From the NCBI RefSeq assembly GCF_003086295.3, contig NC_092046.1, forward strand, positions 100,481,363-100,545,362: DNA of 64,000 nucleotides. Reading direction: 5' to 3'. This document shows positions 23,249 through 34,948 of the stretch, in pieces. Made by a program: the position numbers and the translations under genes. This DNA comes from Arachis hypogaea (lineage: Eukaryota; Streptophyta; Magnoliopsida; Fabales; Fabaceae). The notes below the pieces were generated by a model. The model was given only the letters and a program-made list of their open reading frames with translations. It ran no database searches and was not told where the DNA came from. The first letter of the stretch is position 1; the number at the start of each line of letters is the position of its first letter.

Positions 23249-24765
23249 TGATGAAGAGAATTTTGACGGTTTAAAATTTCACAATAAAATCTCGTTGCTA
23301 GTATAGTTTCTAAACCAACAAAGAATCCTCTCATACAAAAATTTGGTTGTCACAAGTAACAAATCCCTAAAAATAATAACCGAAGTATTCAAACCTCGGG
23401 TCACCTCTCAAAGGAATTGCAGGGAAGTGTTCTTGTTATTGTTTATGAGATGTATATTTTGGGGTTTTGAATAAGGAACAAGAAAAGTAAATTGCAAGAA
23501 TAAAACTAATAGCTAAGAAAGCTCTTGGCAAGGAATGAGAACTAGAAGTCCTGTCCTCATTCTCTTCCTCAATTGTGACATCAATTGTCCATTGCTCCTA
23601 CTTAGTCAACCTCTAGTTATGAAGGTAAGTCAAGTGGATAAATCAACATGAATCCTCAAGTCCTAGTCAACTCCTAAGGAAAGACTAGAGTTAGTGGAAT
23701 TCAAGTCAACTAGCAACTTTCAATTATCAATCAACAAAAGAGTTTGATAACTCAAGAGTCTCCGATTACTCAACCAAATCCAGGAGGAGAAAAATCTACT
23801 CTAACATCCTTCCAAGTATTTTATCAAACACTTGGAAGGCACAAAAAGGAAAGCAAAATCAAATTGCAAGAAAAGTAAATCTACAACTACTAATTGCAAG
23901 GAGTTAACAACAATAAAGCAAATCAACAATAAAGGAACTCAAAACATAAATTGCATTGAAGAAGAATAGAAGAACAAGAGTGCATCAATAACAAAGTAAA
24001 GAATTATAAGAATTAAACCACTAATCTAAGAAAGCAAAGGTAGAGGAACAAGAATTGATAAAGGAAAAGTAAATTAAAGCATGAAATTAACCTAGATCTA
24101 AGAAATCCTAATCTAACCTAATCCTAATTCTAGGGAGAAGAGAGAGCTTCTCTCTCTAGAAACTAACTAAAGCATTTCCCTCCAAAATTCAATTATGACT
24201 CCACCCCCCCCCTTTTGACTCCTCTTGATGTCTGAATATAATAGGCTCAGAAATGAGTTGGATTTGGGATTGGGAAGCCCAGAATTCGCCAATAGCATTT
24301 TCACTTTAATGAAGTCACGTGCGAACATCGACGCGTACGCGCGGGTCACGCCTACGCATCGCTTGGCAATTTGCGTTCCACGCGTACGCGTCATGTACGC
24401 GTACGCGTCGCCATGCGACTTCACATTCCACGTGTGCGCGTCTGCTGCGCGTGCGCGTCGATGAATGCATCCCAAATCCTTGATTTTCCATGATTTCTCC
24501 ACTTTGCATGCTTTTCGCTTCATTCCTCTGATCCGTTCCTAGCCTTTTCAACCTGAAATCACTCAACAAACACATAAAGGTATCTAGTGGAATCAAAGGT
24601 GGATTAAAATTAACAAATTAAGGGCCTAAAAAGCATGTTTTCACTCTTAAGCACAAATTAGGAGGAAACTATGAAAGCGTGCCATTTCATGGAATAAATG
24701 TGGGAAAAGGGTGATAAAATCCCCTAAATTCAACATAGAATGCATCACCAAATAGTGGTGGATCA
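23249..24765 (-). repeat. E3 3' LTR
   Basis: 1517 bp. The minus-strand start TGATCCACCACTATTTGG forms a short inverted repeat with the following CCAAATAGTGG-type bases. ACGCGTACGCGT-type palindromes occupy 24331-24460. Confidence 0.93.
24331..24460 (-). repeat. ACGCGTACGCGT palindrome array in E3 LTR
   Basis: About eight overlapping copies of ACGCGT or TACGCGTA variants, some decayed by CG to TG or CA. Repeated at 30321-30450 in the other LTR, where different sites are decayed. Confidence 0.85.
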
Positions 24766-24802
24766 AATCTCCCCACACTTAAACCCAGCATGTCCTCATG
24801 CT
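24766..24802 (-). other. E3 polypurine-tract region with stem-loop
   Basis: Minus strand AGCATG-AGGA-CATGCT (6-bp perfect stem), then GGGTTTAAGTGTGGGGAGAT next to the LTR. Structure and position match E1, E2, E4 and E5 while the stem sequence differs. Confidence 0.7.
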
Positions 24803-27217
24803 TAAATCAAGAAAGAGACAAGGGTATCATCATTTATTCAAATATAAACTAACTATATGCAATCTATCTAAATACAACTATCTAAATGAATGTAATTGCT
24901 TGGTAAAAAAAAATCAATTCCCAAGAAAACCAATATAAGCATAAGGGCTAAAGGTATCAATAACCAAGCCAAACCACAATTGAATTGAATTATTAAGGAT
25001 TTTTACAAACTTGCAAAAAAAGCGATGATTCTAGGTGAAAACATGTAATTGAGCAATCGAACCCTCACCAGATGTGTATCCGCTCTAATCGCTCAAGTGT
25101 ATAGGGGTTGATTCACTCAATTCTCCCCTAATCATGCTTTCCAAGATTTGCTTTGCATCTAACAATCAACAATTATTTCATGCATGCATACAAATATCAT
25201 GAGGTCTTTTCATAAGGTTGTAATGGGGTTAGGGTCAAGGTAGGATGCATATGGTTAAGTGGACTAGAATTTGAATCTTTGATAAGTTTAAACTTCCCAC
25301 ATAACCTATATCACAACGTATACAACTTCAAAGCTAGCCTAACTACCCATTCTTCATATTTTCACACTCTCATGCATTCGTTTCTTGATCACAACTCATA
25401 TGCATTGATTTTTATTGGACTTCACTTTGGGGCATTTTGTCCCCTTTTTATTACTTTCTTTTTCTTTCTTTTTCTATTTTTTTCTTTTCTTTTTTTCTTG
25501 ATATATATTTTTTCTTTTTTTTCTTTTTTCAATAACATATATACAAAAGCATCAATGCATATGGTTTTACATTTAATTAACACATGAGCATGTACCAAAT
25601 TCCTAATATTTTCAACAAAAATACAATACATACCTTTTACTCATCCAATGTCCCAAGTTTACCCACACCTGAATGATACAAACTCACTAGCCTAAGCTAA
25701 TCAAAGATCCAAATAAAGGACATTTATTATTTTTCTCTTTAGGTCTTGTAATGTGCTAAATTAAGAACAAAGTGGGTTAATCGTAGGCTCAAAGTTAGCT
25801 AACAATGGAAGATAAAAGGTAGGGCTATTTGGGTAAGTGAGCTAATGAAATGATGGCCTCAATCATATATATGCATTCATACACAAAATAATGGACATAA
25901 AGAATCAAACAAATCAAAGATAGCAATCATAGAAGGAGAACAATGCACACAAGAAGGAAGATAAGTGGTTATAAGATGTAACCACACAATTAGGCTCAAA
26001 ACTCACAAGCTTGTGTTCTTAGCTCAAAACATGTTCCACAAGATATAGTTCAAGCAAGTTCTATGGAAAATATTTACTCAAATCAATTGGTGGGGTGTCA
26101 GATAGATAAAATTCTTGAAAAATTTCATTATTTTGACTAAGCTTATTATGTATATATATGCAAAAATAAGAAAAATCCTAAAAGACCTAAAAAATTATGA
26201 AATAAAATGCACAAGCGTTGGGATTAGAAATTTGTCACCCAAAAGTACCGACTGCTCGGAGGACCTCCCAACACTTAAAAGTTTGCACCGTCCTTGATGC
26301 ATTCAAAGATGAGCAAAGGGGTACGGCGACTCTCCGGATTGCCACCTTCAGCTGGTGGGTCAACCGGTGCTGCGTGCTCTTTCTTCCGCTTCCGTTTTTA
26401 GCTTATAGTGACTCATCCTTAAAATAGAAGACAGGATAGTAAGAAAAGTAAATGCAAAAGCAAGGAAGCATATATTGTTGGAGTGAGGTAAAAACCACTA
26501 GAATTGAGTGAGTGAATTAGTATGACATTAATGAAGATAGGTATGTGAATTCTAAATTAGGCGCCCTTTAGAACACACACTAGCATAAAAATCTATGTCA
26601 CAATTACACGAAAGGAAACATGCACCTCACTTGTTCTAGTGTGCTTGAAGTACTTTAAACTCGTAGGTTAAACACAACCAACCAAGCAATAAAGAGGCAT
26701 GAAAGCATTCAAGCTAAAAAAATGGATGCATATGATCAAGAAACTCAATGCATTAAGATAAAGGCACAACATCCATCAAGAAATTTCCTAATCAAAGAAG
26801 AGGGTTCAAATCACATGGTGGCCAAATCATGCAATTCAAAAGATTAAGAAAGCTTGAAGGCAATGTCATATAGTTGGTATTCAAAAAACATAAAGCATTA
26901 AGAACTCAAACCAAGTAACAATTTGTAACCTCAATCAAGAGAATCCAACAATGACAATTAACAACAATGATGTTAAACTAATAACGCATCAATAAGCAGC
27001 AGCAATAGATAGTAAACAAGATTAACAATCCAACACTTATTATGAGAAGCAAAGAATTAATGAAAATTAAACTAACGAAACAACGAATTAACTAACTAAC
27101 TAAAAAAATTGGTCACAAATGGTGTTTGGCAGTGCTGGATGATGAGTAAGAGAAGGGACAAAGAAGGAAGAAGGAAAGAAATGGAAAGAAGAAAAGAAGT
27201 GTAGTGAAAGAAGGGGA
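24803..27217 (-). other. E3 3' non-coding region
   Basis: No gene. AT-rich, with a long pyrimidine run at 25435-25535 (A-rich on the element strand). Part of it (about 25030-25300) matches the E7 internal remnant at 21830-22090, showing that E3 and E7 are relatives. Confidence 0.65.
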
Positions 27218-27515
27218 CCCACGCGTATGCGTGCATCAACGCATGCGCGTGGGAATAGTGAAATGGGAGTGACGCGTACGTGTGGGTCACGCGTGCGCGT
27301 CGATGGGTTATTTAGAGAGCGACGCGTACGCGTGAGGTGCACGTACGCGTGGGTAGCGTTGCGCGAAAGGCACAATGTTCGCGTAGTGTAGGCGCAACTC
27401 TCTGGATTTTGGCTTGGAGTGAAATTTTTGCATCCACGTGTACGCATGCATGACGCGTGCGCATGGATGGTCGAGATTGCTTGGGTCACGCGTACGTGTG
27501 GGGCATGCGTATGCT
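27218..27515 (-). repeat. Internal ACGCGT palindrome array of E3
   Basis: About a dozen ACGCGTACGCGT-like words and decayed versions in 300 bp. The same word as in the E3 LTR, placed after the ORF. ORFs crossing it on either strand are low-complexity artefacts. Confidence 0.8.
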
Positions 27516-27716
27516 TGGGTTGGTGTTCTATTTTTCTAAATTTTTCAAGTTTTTACACCAAACCAAGCATTCCAAACCTCCAAACAGCTACCAAAATACC
27601 TTGAAACCTTATTTAACATACCTAACTACCAACTAAACTCAACAAACCAATCAAAACATGAAATTAAACTAATTCTACTATTATTTACAAAAGAGAAAAA
27701 GGAAAGATTTTACCAT

Positions 27717-27766
27717 GGTGGGGTGTATCCCACCTAGCACTTTTGTTTATTGTCCTTATGTTGGAC
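27717..27766 (-). other. Post-ORF double hairpin of E3
   Basis: Minus strand GTCC-AACATAA-GGAC (27752-27766), a link AATAAACAAAAGTGCTA, then GGTGGG-ATACAC-CCCACC (27717-27734). It corresponds position for position to the module after gag-pro in E1, E5 and E6, with both stems rewritten but still paired. Confidence 0.7.
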
Positions 27767-27981
27767 TTATGGGGAGCTCCTCATCAAGGTGGCTTGTGCT
27801 TGTACTCATCTTGGAACATCCACCAATACTTGAGTCTCCAATAAGCTCCATCATTCAAAATTAATGCCACAAAGCCTTGATGGAGTTTCGCACAAGCTGT
27901 GAGCTCCCAAAGCTAATCCTCATGTATTCCCGGATCCCATATCTTGTTTCTACACCCGCCTTTAAATTGATCATCATTGTT
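27767..27981 (-). other. E3 spacer between ORF and hairpin module
   Basis: No gene seen; short spacer after the ORF stop. Confidence 0.5.
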
Positions 27982-29030
27982 CTATCCGGGTGGTAAGAAA
28001 AATGAACTCTCAATGAAGTGACCAAACATCCTTCTAGACCCACCTAATTGAGCACTAGTCCAACCCTTGTATTTAACCCTTGAAGTATCAACCAAAAAGA
28101 ACCTTGATTTGCAACGGCAACCACGAAACATCCTTCTTTTACGCTTCATCCCACAAATTTTCCTAAGTTGACCATCCATTTCAAGCAATCCATATTCGAG
28201 TGGGACAATAAAGCTAATAGAAGTGAATTTCACCCACTCAAATGTAGGGTTAGATGACAACCTAGGCAATGAAGCTTCCAAGGGTCTTGACAAAGCCCCT
28301 TCAACTCCCATCCTTCTTCTTCTAAGGATCTCCACCTCTCCACGTGAATTTTTAATTTCAACCCTATGTTTATCAATTTTCTCTTCTTCACCAAGAAGAT
28401 TCGAGGCTTGATCTTCAATTCCAAAGGAACTCAATTCTTGCTCTATCCCATCCAATTCTTCATATGGGACATGCTTTGGAGGATGTGCACTTTCCTCCTC
28501 AATGTTAACTTCAATCTTGTCGGAGGGCTTTTCTATGACCTTAGATTCCCATGGAGACTCCGCATCTCCTAAATCTTCAACCACTTCTTCCTTATCTTCA
28601 TCAATCATGGGTTCCTCCAATTGTTCCAACACAAAGCAACAATCCTCATTTTCCACCAAAGTTTCCAATCTCTCCTTCATGCTAAGCTCTTCAAATGATT
28701 CTCCACACGTAGCCATGGGAGTGCGTTGAGTGTTCAAGCATTGGGTGGCTAATCGGTTAACCACCTCATTCAAGGCGGCAATGGATTCTAGTTCCTCCCT
28801 TTGTATTTTTCTTTGTCCTTGAAGTAGCAAAGTGAGAGAATAATCAATTGGGGCTTAGGGTGGATAGGAGGGTTCATTAGTTTGGAGAAAGGGGTCATAA
28901 TAGGAAGGTGGTTCTTCTTGGTAGGGTTGTGGCGGAGGTTGTTGCCAAGAAGGTTGTCCATAAGCTTAAGGCTCCTCCTAACCTTGATTGTTCCATCCTT
29001 GATGCATATCCTTATTGAAGCTTTCATTTC
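27982..29030 (-). pseudogene. E3 element-encoded ORF, unknown function, with nonsense codons
   Basis: The open part (28830-27982, 282 codons) is Glu/Lys-rich and acidic in its first two thirds, then has a conserved-looking C-terminal third (FEWVKFTSISFIVPLEYGLL and KGWTSAQLGGSRRMFGHF). The same frame continues upstream through a Pro/Gln/Tyr-rich stretch (WQQPPPQPYQEEPPSYYDPF) but is cut by stops at 28855-28857, 28966-28968 and 28978-28980. The Pro/Gln/Tyr tail recalls the end of gag in this lineage, so it may be a gag-derived protein kept by a non-autonomous family. I do not recognise a domain. Confidence 0.6.
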
Positions 29031-29216
29031 CTAAAAATAATTGTAACCAAACTCATAGCCAAAGTGATGAGAATTCATGATAGCAAGAGAAAATGAAAAC
29101 AAAATCAAATAAGAAACAAGGAGACCAAATCCTAAAACTAACAAAGAAACAAAAGGCAAACATATTCACAATATTCACATATATACAATAACCAATAACA
29201 AGCGCACATTTGCAAT

Positions 29217-29234
29217 TCTCCGGCAACGGCGCCA
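29217..29234 (-). other. E3 primer binding site
   Basis: Minus strand TGGCGCCGTTGCCGGAGA, one base from the tRNA-Asp complement, 3 nt from the 5' LTR. The leader is under 200 nt. Confidence 0.85.
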
Positions 29235-29237
29235 TTT

Positions 29238-30755
29238 TGATGAAGAGAATTTTGACGGTTTAGAATTTCACAATAAAATCTCGTTGTTAGTATAGTTTCT
29301 AAACCAACAAAGAATCCTCTAATACAACAATTTGGTTGTCATAAGTAACAAATCCCTAAAAATAATAACCGAAGTATTCAAACCTCGGGTCACCTCTTAA
29401 AGGAATTGCAGGAAAGTGTTCTTGTTATTGTTTATGAGATGTATATTTTGGGGTTTTGAATAAGGAACAAGAAAAGTAAATTGCAAGAATAAAACTAATA
29501 GCTAAGAAAGCTCTTGGCAAGGAATGAGAACTAGAAGTCCTGTCCTCATTCTCTTCCTCAATTGTGACATCAATTGTCCATTGCTCCTACTTAGTCAACC
29601 TCTAGTTATGAAGGTAAGTCAAGTGGATAAATCAACATGAATCCTCAAGTCCTAGTCAACTCCTAAGGAAAGACTAGAGTTAGTGGAATTCAAGTCAACT
29701 AGCAACTTTCAATTATCAATCAACAAAAGAGTTTGATAACTCAAGAGTCTCCGATTACTCAACCAAATCCAGGAGGAGAAAAATCTACTCTAACATCCTT
29801 CCAAGTATTTTATCAAACACTTGGAAGGCACAAAAAGGAAAGCAAAATCAAATTGCAAGAAAAGTAATTCTACAACTACTAATTGCAAGGAGTTAACAAT
29901 AATAAAGCAAATCAACAATAAAGGAACTCAAAACATAAGTTGCACTGAAGAAGAATAAAAGAACAAGAGTGCATCAATAACAAAGTAAAGAATTACAAGA
30001 ATTAAACCACTAATCTAAGAAAGCAAAGGTAGAGGAACAAGAATTGATAAAGGAAAAGTAAATCAAAGCATGAAATTAACCTAGATCTAAGAAATCCTAA
30101 TCTAACCTAATCCTAATTCTAGAGAGAAGAGAGAGCTTCTTTTTCTAAAAACTAACTAAAGCATTTCCCTCCAAAATTCCATTATGACTTGCCCCCTCCT
30201 CCTTTTGACTCCTCTTGATTTCTGCATATAATAGGCTTAGAAATGAGTTGGATTTGGGCCTGGGAAGCCCAGAATTTGCCCCTAGCATTTTCACTTTAAT
30301 GAAGTCACGTGCGAGCATCGACGCATACGCGTGGGTCACGCGTACGCGTCGCTTGGCAATTTGCGTTCCACGCGTACGCGTCATGTACGCGTACGCGTCG
30401 CCATGCGACTTCACATTCCATGCGTGCACATCTGCTGCGCGTGCACATCGATGAATGCATCCCAAATGCTTGATTTTCCATGATTTCTCCACTTTGCATG
30501 CTTTTCTCTTCATTCCTCTAATCCGTTCCTAGCCTTTTCAACCTGAAATCACTCAACAAACACATCAAGGCATCTAGTGGGATCAAAGGTGGATTAAAAT
30601 TAACCAATTAAGGGCCTAAAAAGCATGTTTTTACTCTTAAGAACAAATTAGGAGGAAACTATGAAACCATGCCATTTCATGGAACAAATGTGGGAAAAGA
30701 GTGATAAAATCCTCTGAATTCAGCATAGAATGCACCACCAAATAGTGGTGCATCA
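29238..30755 (-). repeat. E3 5' LTR
   Basis: 1518 bp, near-identical over most of its length to 23249-24765. Palindrome array at 30321-30450. Confidence 0.93.
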
Positions 30756-30760
30756 GCCTC

Positions 30761-31389
30761 CCAAGTGTTTGATAAAATGCTTGGTTGGTTTTTCATACCC
30801 TTGGTTCGGAAATTGTGTAATTGGGTGAACTTGAGTTGTGGATGTCCATTCTACATTGTGTTAGATTTGTTAGTTGATTTGGTTTCCACTAACTCTAAGC
30901 CTTCCATTAATAGAGCTGACTAGGACTTGTGGATTGAGATCAATTATGCCCTTTTGACTTATTCTCGATGTTAGGATAGACTAATTGGGATTAATTCTAC
31001 ACAACTACCATGTTTGTGGTCCATAACTAGGATAGGAACCCTTAATTCCCCAATTCTTGCCAAGAGCTCTTTTTGCCATTTAATTTCCATTTCCATTGCT
31101 TTTACTTGCTTTCAATTTAATTACTTGCCATTTTAAATCTTGCCTTTTATAATATAAATCCCCAAATCCCCCCATAGCCAATAATTGATCATTTCATTGC
31201 AACTCCTAGGAAAGATGACCCGGGAGTCTAAATACTCTCAGTTATTGTGTTTTGATTTGTGACATCTTTGGAATTTAAAATTTGATTTGAACATTACTTT
31301 TCGGTTTGGATCTATACTTGCAACGAAGTTATTTCCTCTAACTGAGAAGAAAATTCTAAGCTGACGATTTTGCTCTTTCAGAAAGCTAC
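30761..31389 (+). repeat. E7 3' LTR, second segment, cut by E4
   Basis: Continues from 23248 after removing E3 and one TSD copy. Its later part (from about 31200) resembles the end of the E3 LTR in layout (ctcctaggaaagatgacccgggagtc ... tatacttgcaacgaagtta). It ends at the E4 insertion point; gctac (31385-31389) should be the E4 TSD, but its partner is outside the window. Confidence 0.7.
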
Positions 31390-32931
31390 TGGTGCACGAA
31401 TTGTAAACCACACTTTTCACAACTCGTACCACTAACCAGCAAGTGCACTGGGTCGTCCAAGTAATACCTTACGTGAGTAAGGGTCGAATCCCACGGAGAT
31501 TGTTGGCTTGAAGCAATCTATGGTTATCTCGTAAATCTTAGTCAGGAGATTAATTATGATTATCAGTTTGAATTGCGAAAATTAAAAGAGCATGAAATAA
31601 ATACTTGTTATGCAGTAATGGAGAATATGTTGGAGTTTTGGAGATGCTTTGTCTTCTGAATCTCTGCTTTCCCCCTGTCTTCTTCTTCACACATGCAAGG
31701 TTCCTCCTATGGCAAGCTGTGTGTTGGTGGATCACCGTTGTCAATGACTACCATCCGTCCTCTCAGTGAAAATGGTCCAGGTGCACTGTCACCGCACGGC
31801 TAATCATCTGTCAATTCTCACTCATGCTGGAATAGGATCCATTGATCCTTTTGCATCTGTCACTACGCCCAACCCTTGTGAGTTTGAAGCTCGTCACAGT
31901 CATTCAATCCCTGAATCCTACTCGGAATACCACAGACAAGGTTTAAACTTTCTGGACTCTCAAGAATGCTGCCAATGGATTCTAGCTTATACCACGAAGA
32001 TTCTGATTAAGGAATCCAAGAGGTACTCATTCAATCGAAGGTAGAACGGGAGTGGTTGTCAGGCACACGTTCATAGATTGAGAATGGTGATGAGTGTCAT
32101 GGATCATCACATTCATCATATTGAAGTTGCTAATGAACATCTTAGATAGAAACAAGCGTGTTTGAATAGAAAACGGAAATAATTGCATTCATTCATCGAG
32201 ACACAGCAGAGCTCCTCACCCCCAACAATGGAGTTTAGAGACTCATGACGTCAAAGAGTACAAAGTTCAGATCTAAAAATGTCATGAGGTACCAAATAAA
32301 TCTCTAAAAGTTGTTTAACTACTAAACTAGTAACCTAGATTTACAGAAAATGAGTAAACTAAGATAGATAGTGCAGAAATCCACTTCTGGGGCCCACTTG
32401 GTGTGTGTTGGGCTGAGACTTGAGCTTTTCACATGCCTAGGCTGTTTCTGGAGTTAAACGCCAGGTTGTAACCTGTTTTGGGCGTTTAACTCCAACTTGT
32501 AACCTGTTTTTGGTGTTTAACGCCAGAATGCAGCATGGAACTGGCGTTGAACGCCAGTTTACGTCATTTATCCTTGAGCAAAGTATAGACTGTTTTATAT
32601 TTCTGGAAAGCCCTGGATGTCTACTTTCCAACGCAATTAAGAGTGCGCCATTTGGACTTCTGTAGCTCCAGAAATTCCATTTTTAGTGCAGGGAGGTCAG
32701 AATCCAACAGCATCAGCAGTCCTTTTTCAGCCTGAATCAGATTTTTGCTCAGCTCCCTCAATTTCAGCCAGAAAATACCTGAAATCACAGAAAAACACAC
32801 AAACTCATAGTAAAGTCCAGAAATATGATTTTTATTTAAAAACTAATAAAAAATATAATAAAAAGTGACTAAAACATATTAAAAACTACCTAAAAATAAT
32901 GCCAAAAAGCGTATAAATTATCCGCTCATCA
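31390..32931 (-). repeat. E4 3' LTR (1542 bp)
   Basis: TG/CA ends. The minus-strand 5' end TGATGAGCGG and the 3' end TTCGTGCACCA are shared with E5 and E6. Palindromes at 32449-32558 use the variant GGCGTTTAACGCC or GGAGTTAAACGCC. It lacks the fossil primer site and the 85-bp duplication found in E1 and E6 LTRs. Confidence 0.93.
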
Positions 32932-32969
32932 CAACACCAAACTTAAATTGTTGCTTGTCCCCAAGCAAC
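32932..32969 (-). other. E4 polypurine-tract region with stem-loop
   Basis: Minus strand GTTGCTTG-GGGA-CAAGCAAC (32950-32969), then AATTTAAGTTTGGTGTTG and the LTR. Identical in arrangement to E1. Confidence 0.7.
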
Positions 32970-33967
32970 TAAAAACAAAGTATGATAAAAAGAAGAGAAT
33001 ATACAATGAATTCCAAAAACATCTATGAAGATCAGTCTTAATTAGATGAGCGGGGCTAGCTTTTTGCTTCTGAACAGTTTTGGCATCTCACTTTATCCTT
33101 TGAAGTTCAGAATGATTGGTATCTATAGGAACTCAGAATTCAGATAGTGTTATTGATTCTCCTAGTTCAGTATGTTGATTCTTGAACACAGCTACTTTAT
33201 GAGTCTTGGTCGTGGCCCTAAGCACTCTGTTTTCCAGTATTACCACCGGATACATACATGCCACAGACACATAACTAGGTGAACCTTTTCAGATTGTGAC
33301 TCAGCTTTGCTAAAGTCCCCAATTAGAGGTGTCCAGGGTTTTTTAGCCGCTTAGGCCAGGATTTTATTCCTTTAGGCCCTCCTATCCACTGATGCTTAAA
33401 GCCTTGGATCCTTTTTATTACCCTTGCCTTTTAGTTTTAAGGGCTATTGGCTTTTTGCTCTTGCCTTTTGGTTTAAAGAGCTTTTGGCTTTTTCTGCTTG
33501 CTTTTTCTTTTTCTTGCTCTCCTTTTTTTTCGCATTTTTTTTCTGCAGGCTTTGTTCTTCACTGCTTTTTCTTGCTTCAAGAATCATTTTTATGATTTTT
33601 CAGATTATCAAATAACATTTCTCCTTTTTCACCATTCTTTTAAGAGCCAACAATTTTAACATTCATAAACAACAAATTCAAAACACATATGCACTGTTCA
33701 AGCATTCATTCAGAAAACAAAAAGTATTGCCGCCACATCAAAATAATTAAACTATTTTAAAATTCGAAATTCATGTACTTCTTTTTCTTTTTCAGAAAAC
33801 ATTTTTCATTTAAGAAAGGTGATGGATTCATAGGACATTCATAACTTTAAGACATAGACACTTAAATACTAATGATCATGTAATAAGACACAAACATAAA
33901 CATAAAGCATAGTAAATGAGAAATAGAGAAAAATAAATAGATAAAGAGATTAAGGAACGGGTCCACC
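32970..33967 (-). other. E4 3' non-coding region
   Basis: No gene. It corresponds to 3028-4034 of E1, including a pyrimidine-rich stretch near 33420-33560 that is A-rich on the element strand and carries the tandem hairpins. Confidence 0.65.
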
Positions 33968-34326
33968 TTAGTGAGGTTGGTGTCTTCCTCTTCTTGAAGA
34001 ACCAATGGTGCTCTTGAGCTCCTCTATGTCTCTTCCTTGCCTTTGTTGCTTCATCCCTAGTGATTTTGGTGCTCCTATCCTTAGTTGCTCCCAATAGTTG
34101 TGTGGAGGAAAATGTATCCCTTGAGGCATCTCAGGGATTTCTTGGTGAGGGAATTCCTCATGCTCTTGTTGAGGTCCATGAGTGGACTCTCTTGTTGTGT
34201 AGTAAAATGCTTTACTACTGAGCTATGGACCATTGAGATGAATCTTTCCATCTCTCATGACTCGGAGGTGGAAGCTTTTGTCTTTCCTTTCCTCTTTCTA
34301 GAGGTTTCTCTGGCCTTAGGTGCCAT
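33968..34326 (-). pseudogene. E4 ORF2 remnant, internally deleted
   Basis: N-terminal MAPKARETSRKRKGKTK-type start at 34326, continuing to an EMERFIS word that also occurs at residues 26-31 of E5 and E6 ORF2, with one stop before it. Then the conserved middle is missing and the frame resumes in the HEIPEMPQ-like C-terminal part, ending RHQPH at 33968. About 360 bp remain of about 1150. The deletion start differs from that in E1, yet both deletions contain a tRNA-Cys-like piece. Confidence 0.75.
34195..34231 (-). other. tRNA-Cys-like 5' fragment in E4 ORF2 remnant
   Basis: Minus strand GGTCCATAGCTCAGTAGTAA, then AGCATTTTACTACAC, resembling the acceptor 5' strand, D arm and anticodon arm of tRNA-Cys more loosely than the E1 copy. 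Right of it is ordinary element sequence. Confidence 0.45.
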
Positions 34327-34948
34327 AAATGGTTATGGAAAAACAAAAAGCAATGCTTTTACCACACCAAACTTAGAAGGTTATGGGTTGTATGATGGTT
34401 TTGGAGGAGTAATGGAGGTGATTGGTGAAGGGTATTTGGAGAAGAGTGTTATGAAAAGGTGGGAAGAGTAGAGAAGAAGAGGTGGAGTAGGTGGGGATCC
34501 TGTGGGGTCCACAGATCCAGTGGGGTCAAGGACTTAACATCCGTACTCCAATTAGGCGTGTAAAATGCCCTTAGCATGCATTTCTGGCATTAAACGCCAG
34601 CTTGCTGCTTGTTTTTTGGCGTTAAACGCCCAAATGTAGCCTGTTTCTGGCGTTTAACGCCAGGTTGATGCTTGTTTCTGGCGTTAAACGCCAACTTGGT
34701 GCTTGTTTCTGGCGTTAAACGCCAGAGTGCTCCTCCTCCAGGATGTGCTATTTGTTCTGCTATTTTTTATTCTGTTTTTAATTTTTTAGTAGTTTTTGTG
34801 ACTTCACATGATCATCAACCCAAAGAAAACATAAAATAGCAATGGAAAATAAATAGATATAATTAAATAACATTGGGTTGCCTCCCATGAAGTGCTTCTT
34901 TAATGTCTTTAGCTGGACCTTGCTGAGCTTTTAATCTAGCCTCAGGCT
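34327..34948 (-). other. E4 pol-to-ORF2 intergenic region
   Basis: No gene. Post-stop module at 34871-34918 (imperfect GTC/GAC hairpin, then CATGGG-AGGCAA-CCC(A)ATG). Palindrome array at 34583-34725 with about five GGCGTTAAACGCC copies. One GGATCC-TGTGG hairpin repeat at 34495-34530. Confidence 0.7.

Larger units (their letters stand above)
23249..30755 (-). mobile_element. E3: complete LTR retrotransposon with one decayed ORF, no gag-pol domains
   Basis: LTRs 23249-24765 and 29238-30755 (1517 and 1518 bp, highly similar), TG/CA ends, TSD gcctc on both sides (23244-23248, 30756-30760). The primer site is 3 nt inside the right LTR. The 4.47-kb interior holds one broken ORF and long non-coding tracts with its own palindrome array. 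I see no gag, protease, RT or integrase motif, so it is non-autonomous. Confidence 0.92.

Noticed and set aside
24167..24596. ORFs over the ACGCGT array (also 27096-27489, 30145-30513)
   Set aside because: Low-complexity peptides rich in Arg, Ala and Thr from a CpG repeat; different frames are open in different copies.
27861..28830. Host gene in the E3 interior
   Set aside because: It lies between matched LTRs with a TSD, contains stops, and no intron structure or host domain is recognisable.
22386..31389. Solo LTR of E7 with no internal part
   Set aside because: A polypurine tract and stem-loop directly precede 22386, so internal sequence is present and this is a 3' LTR.
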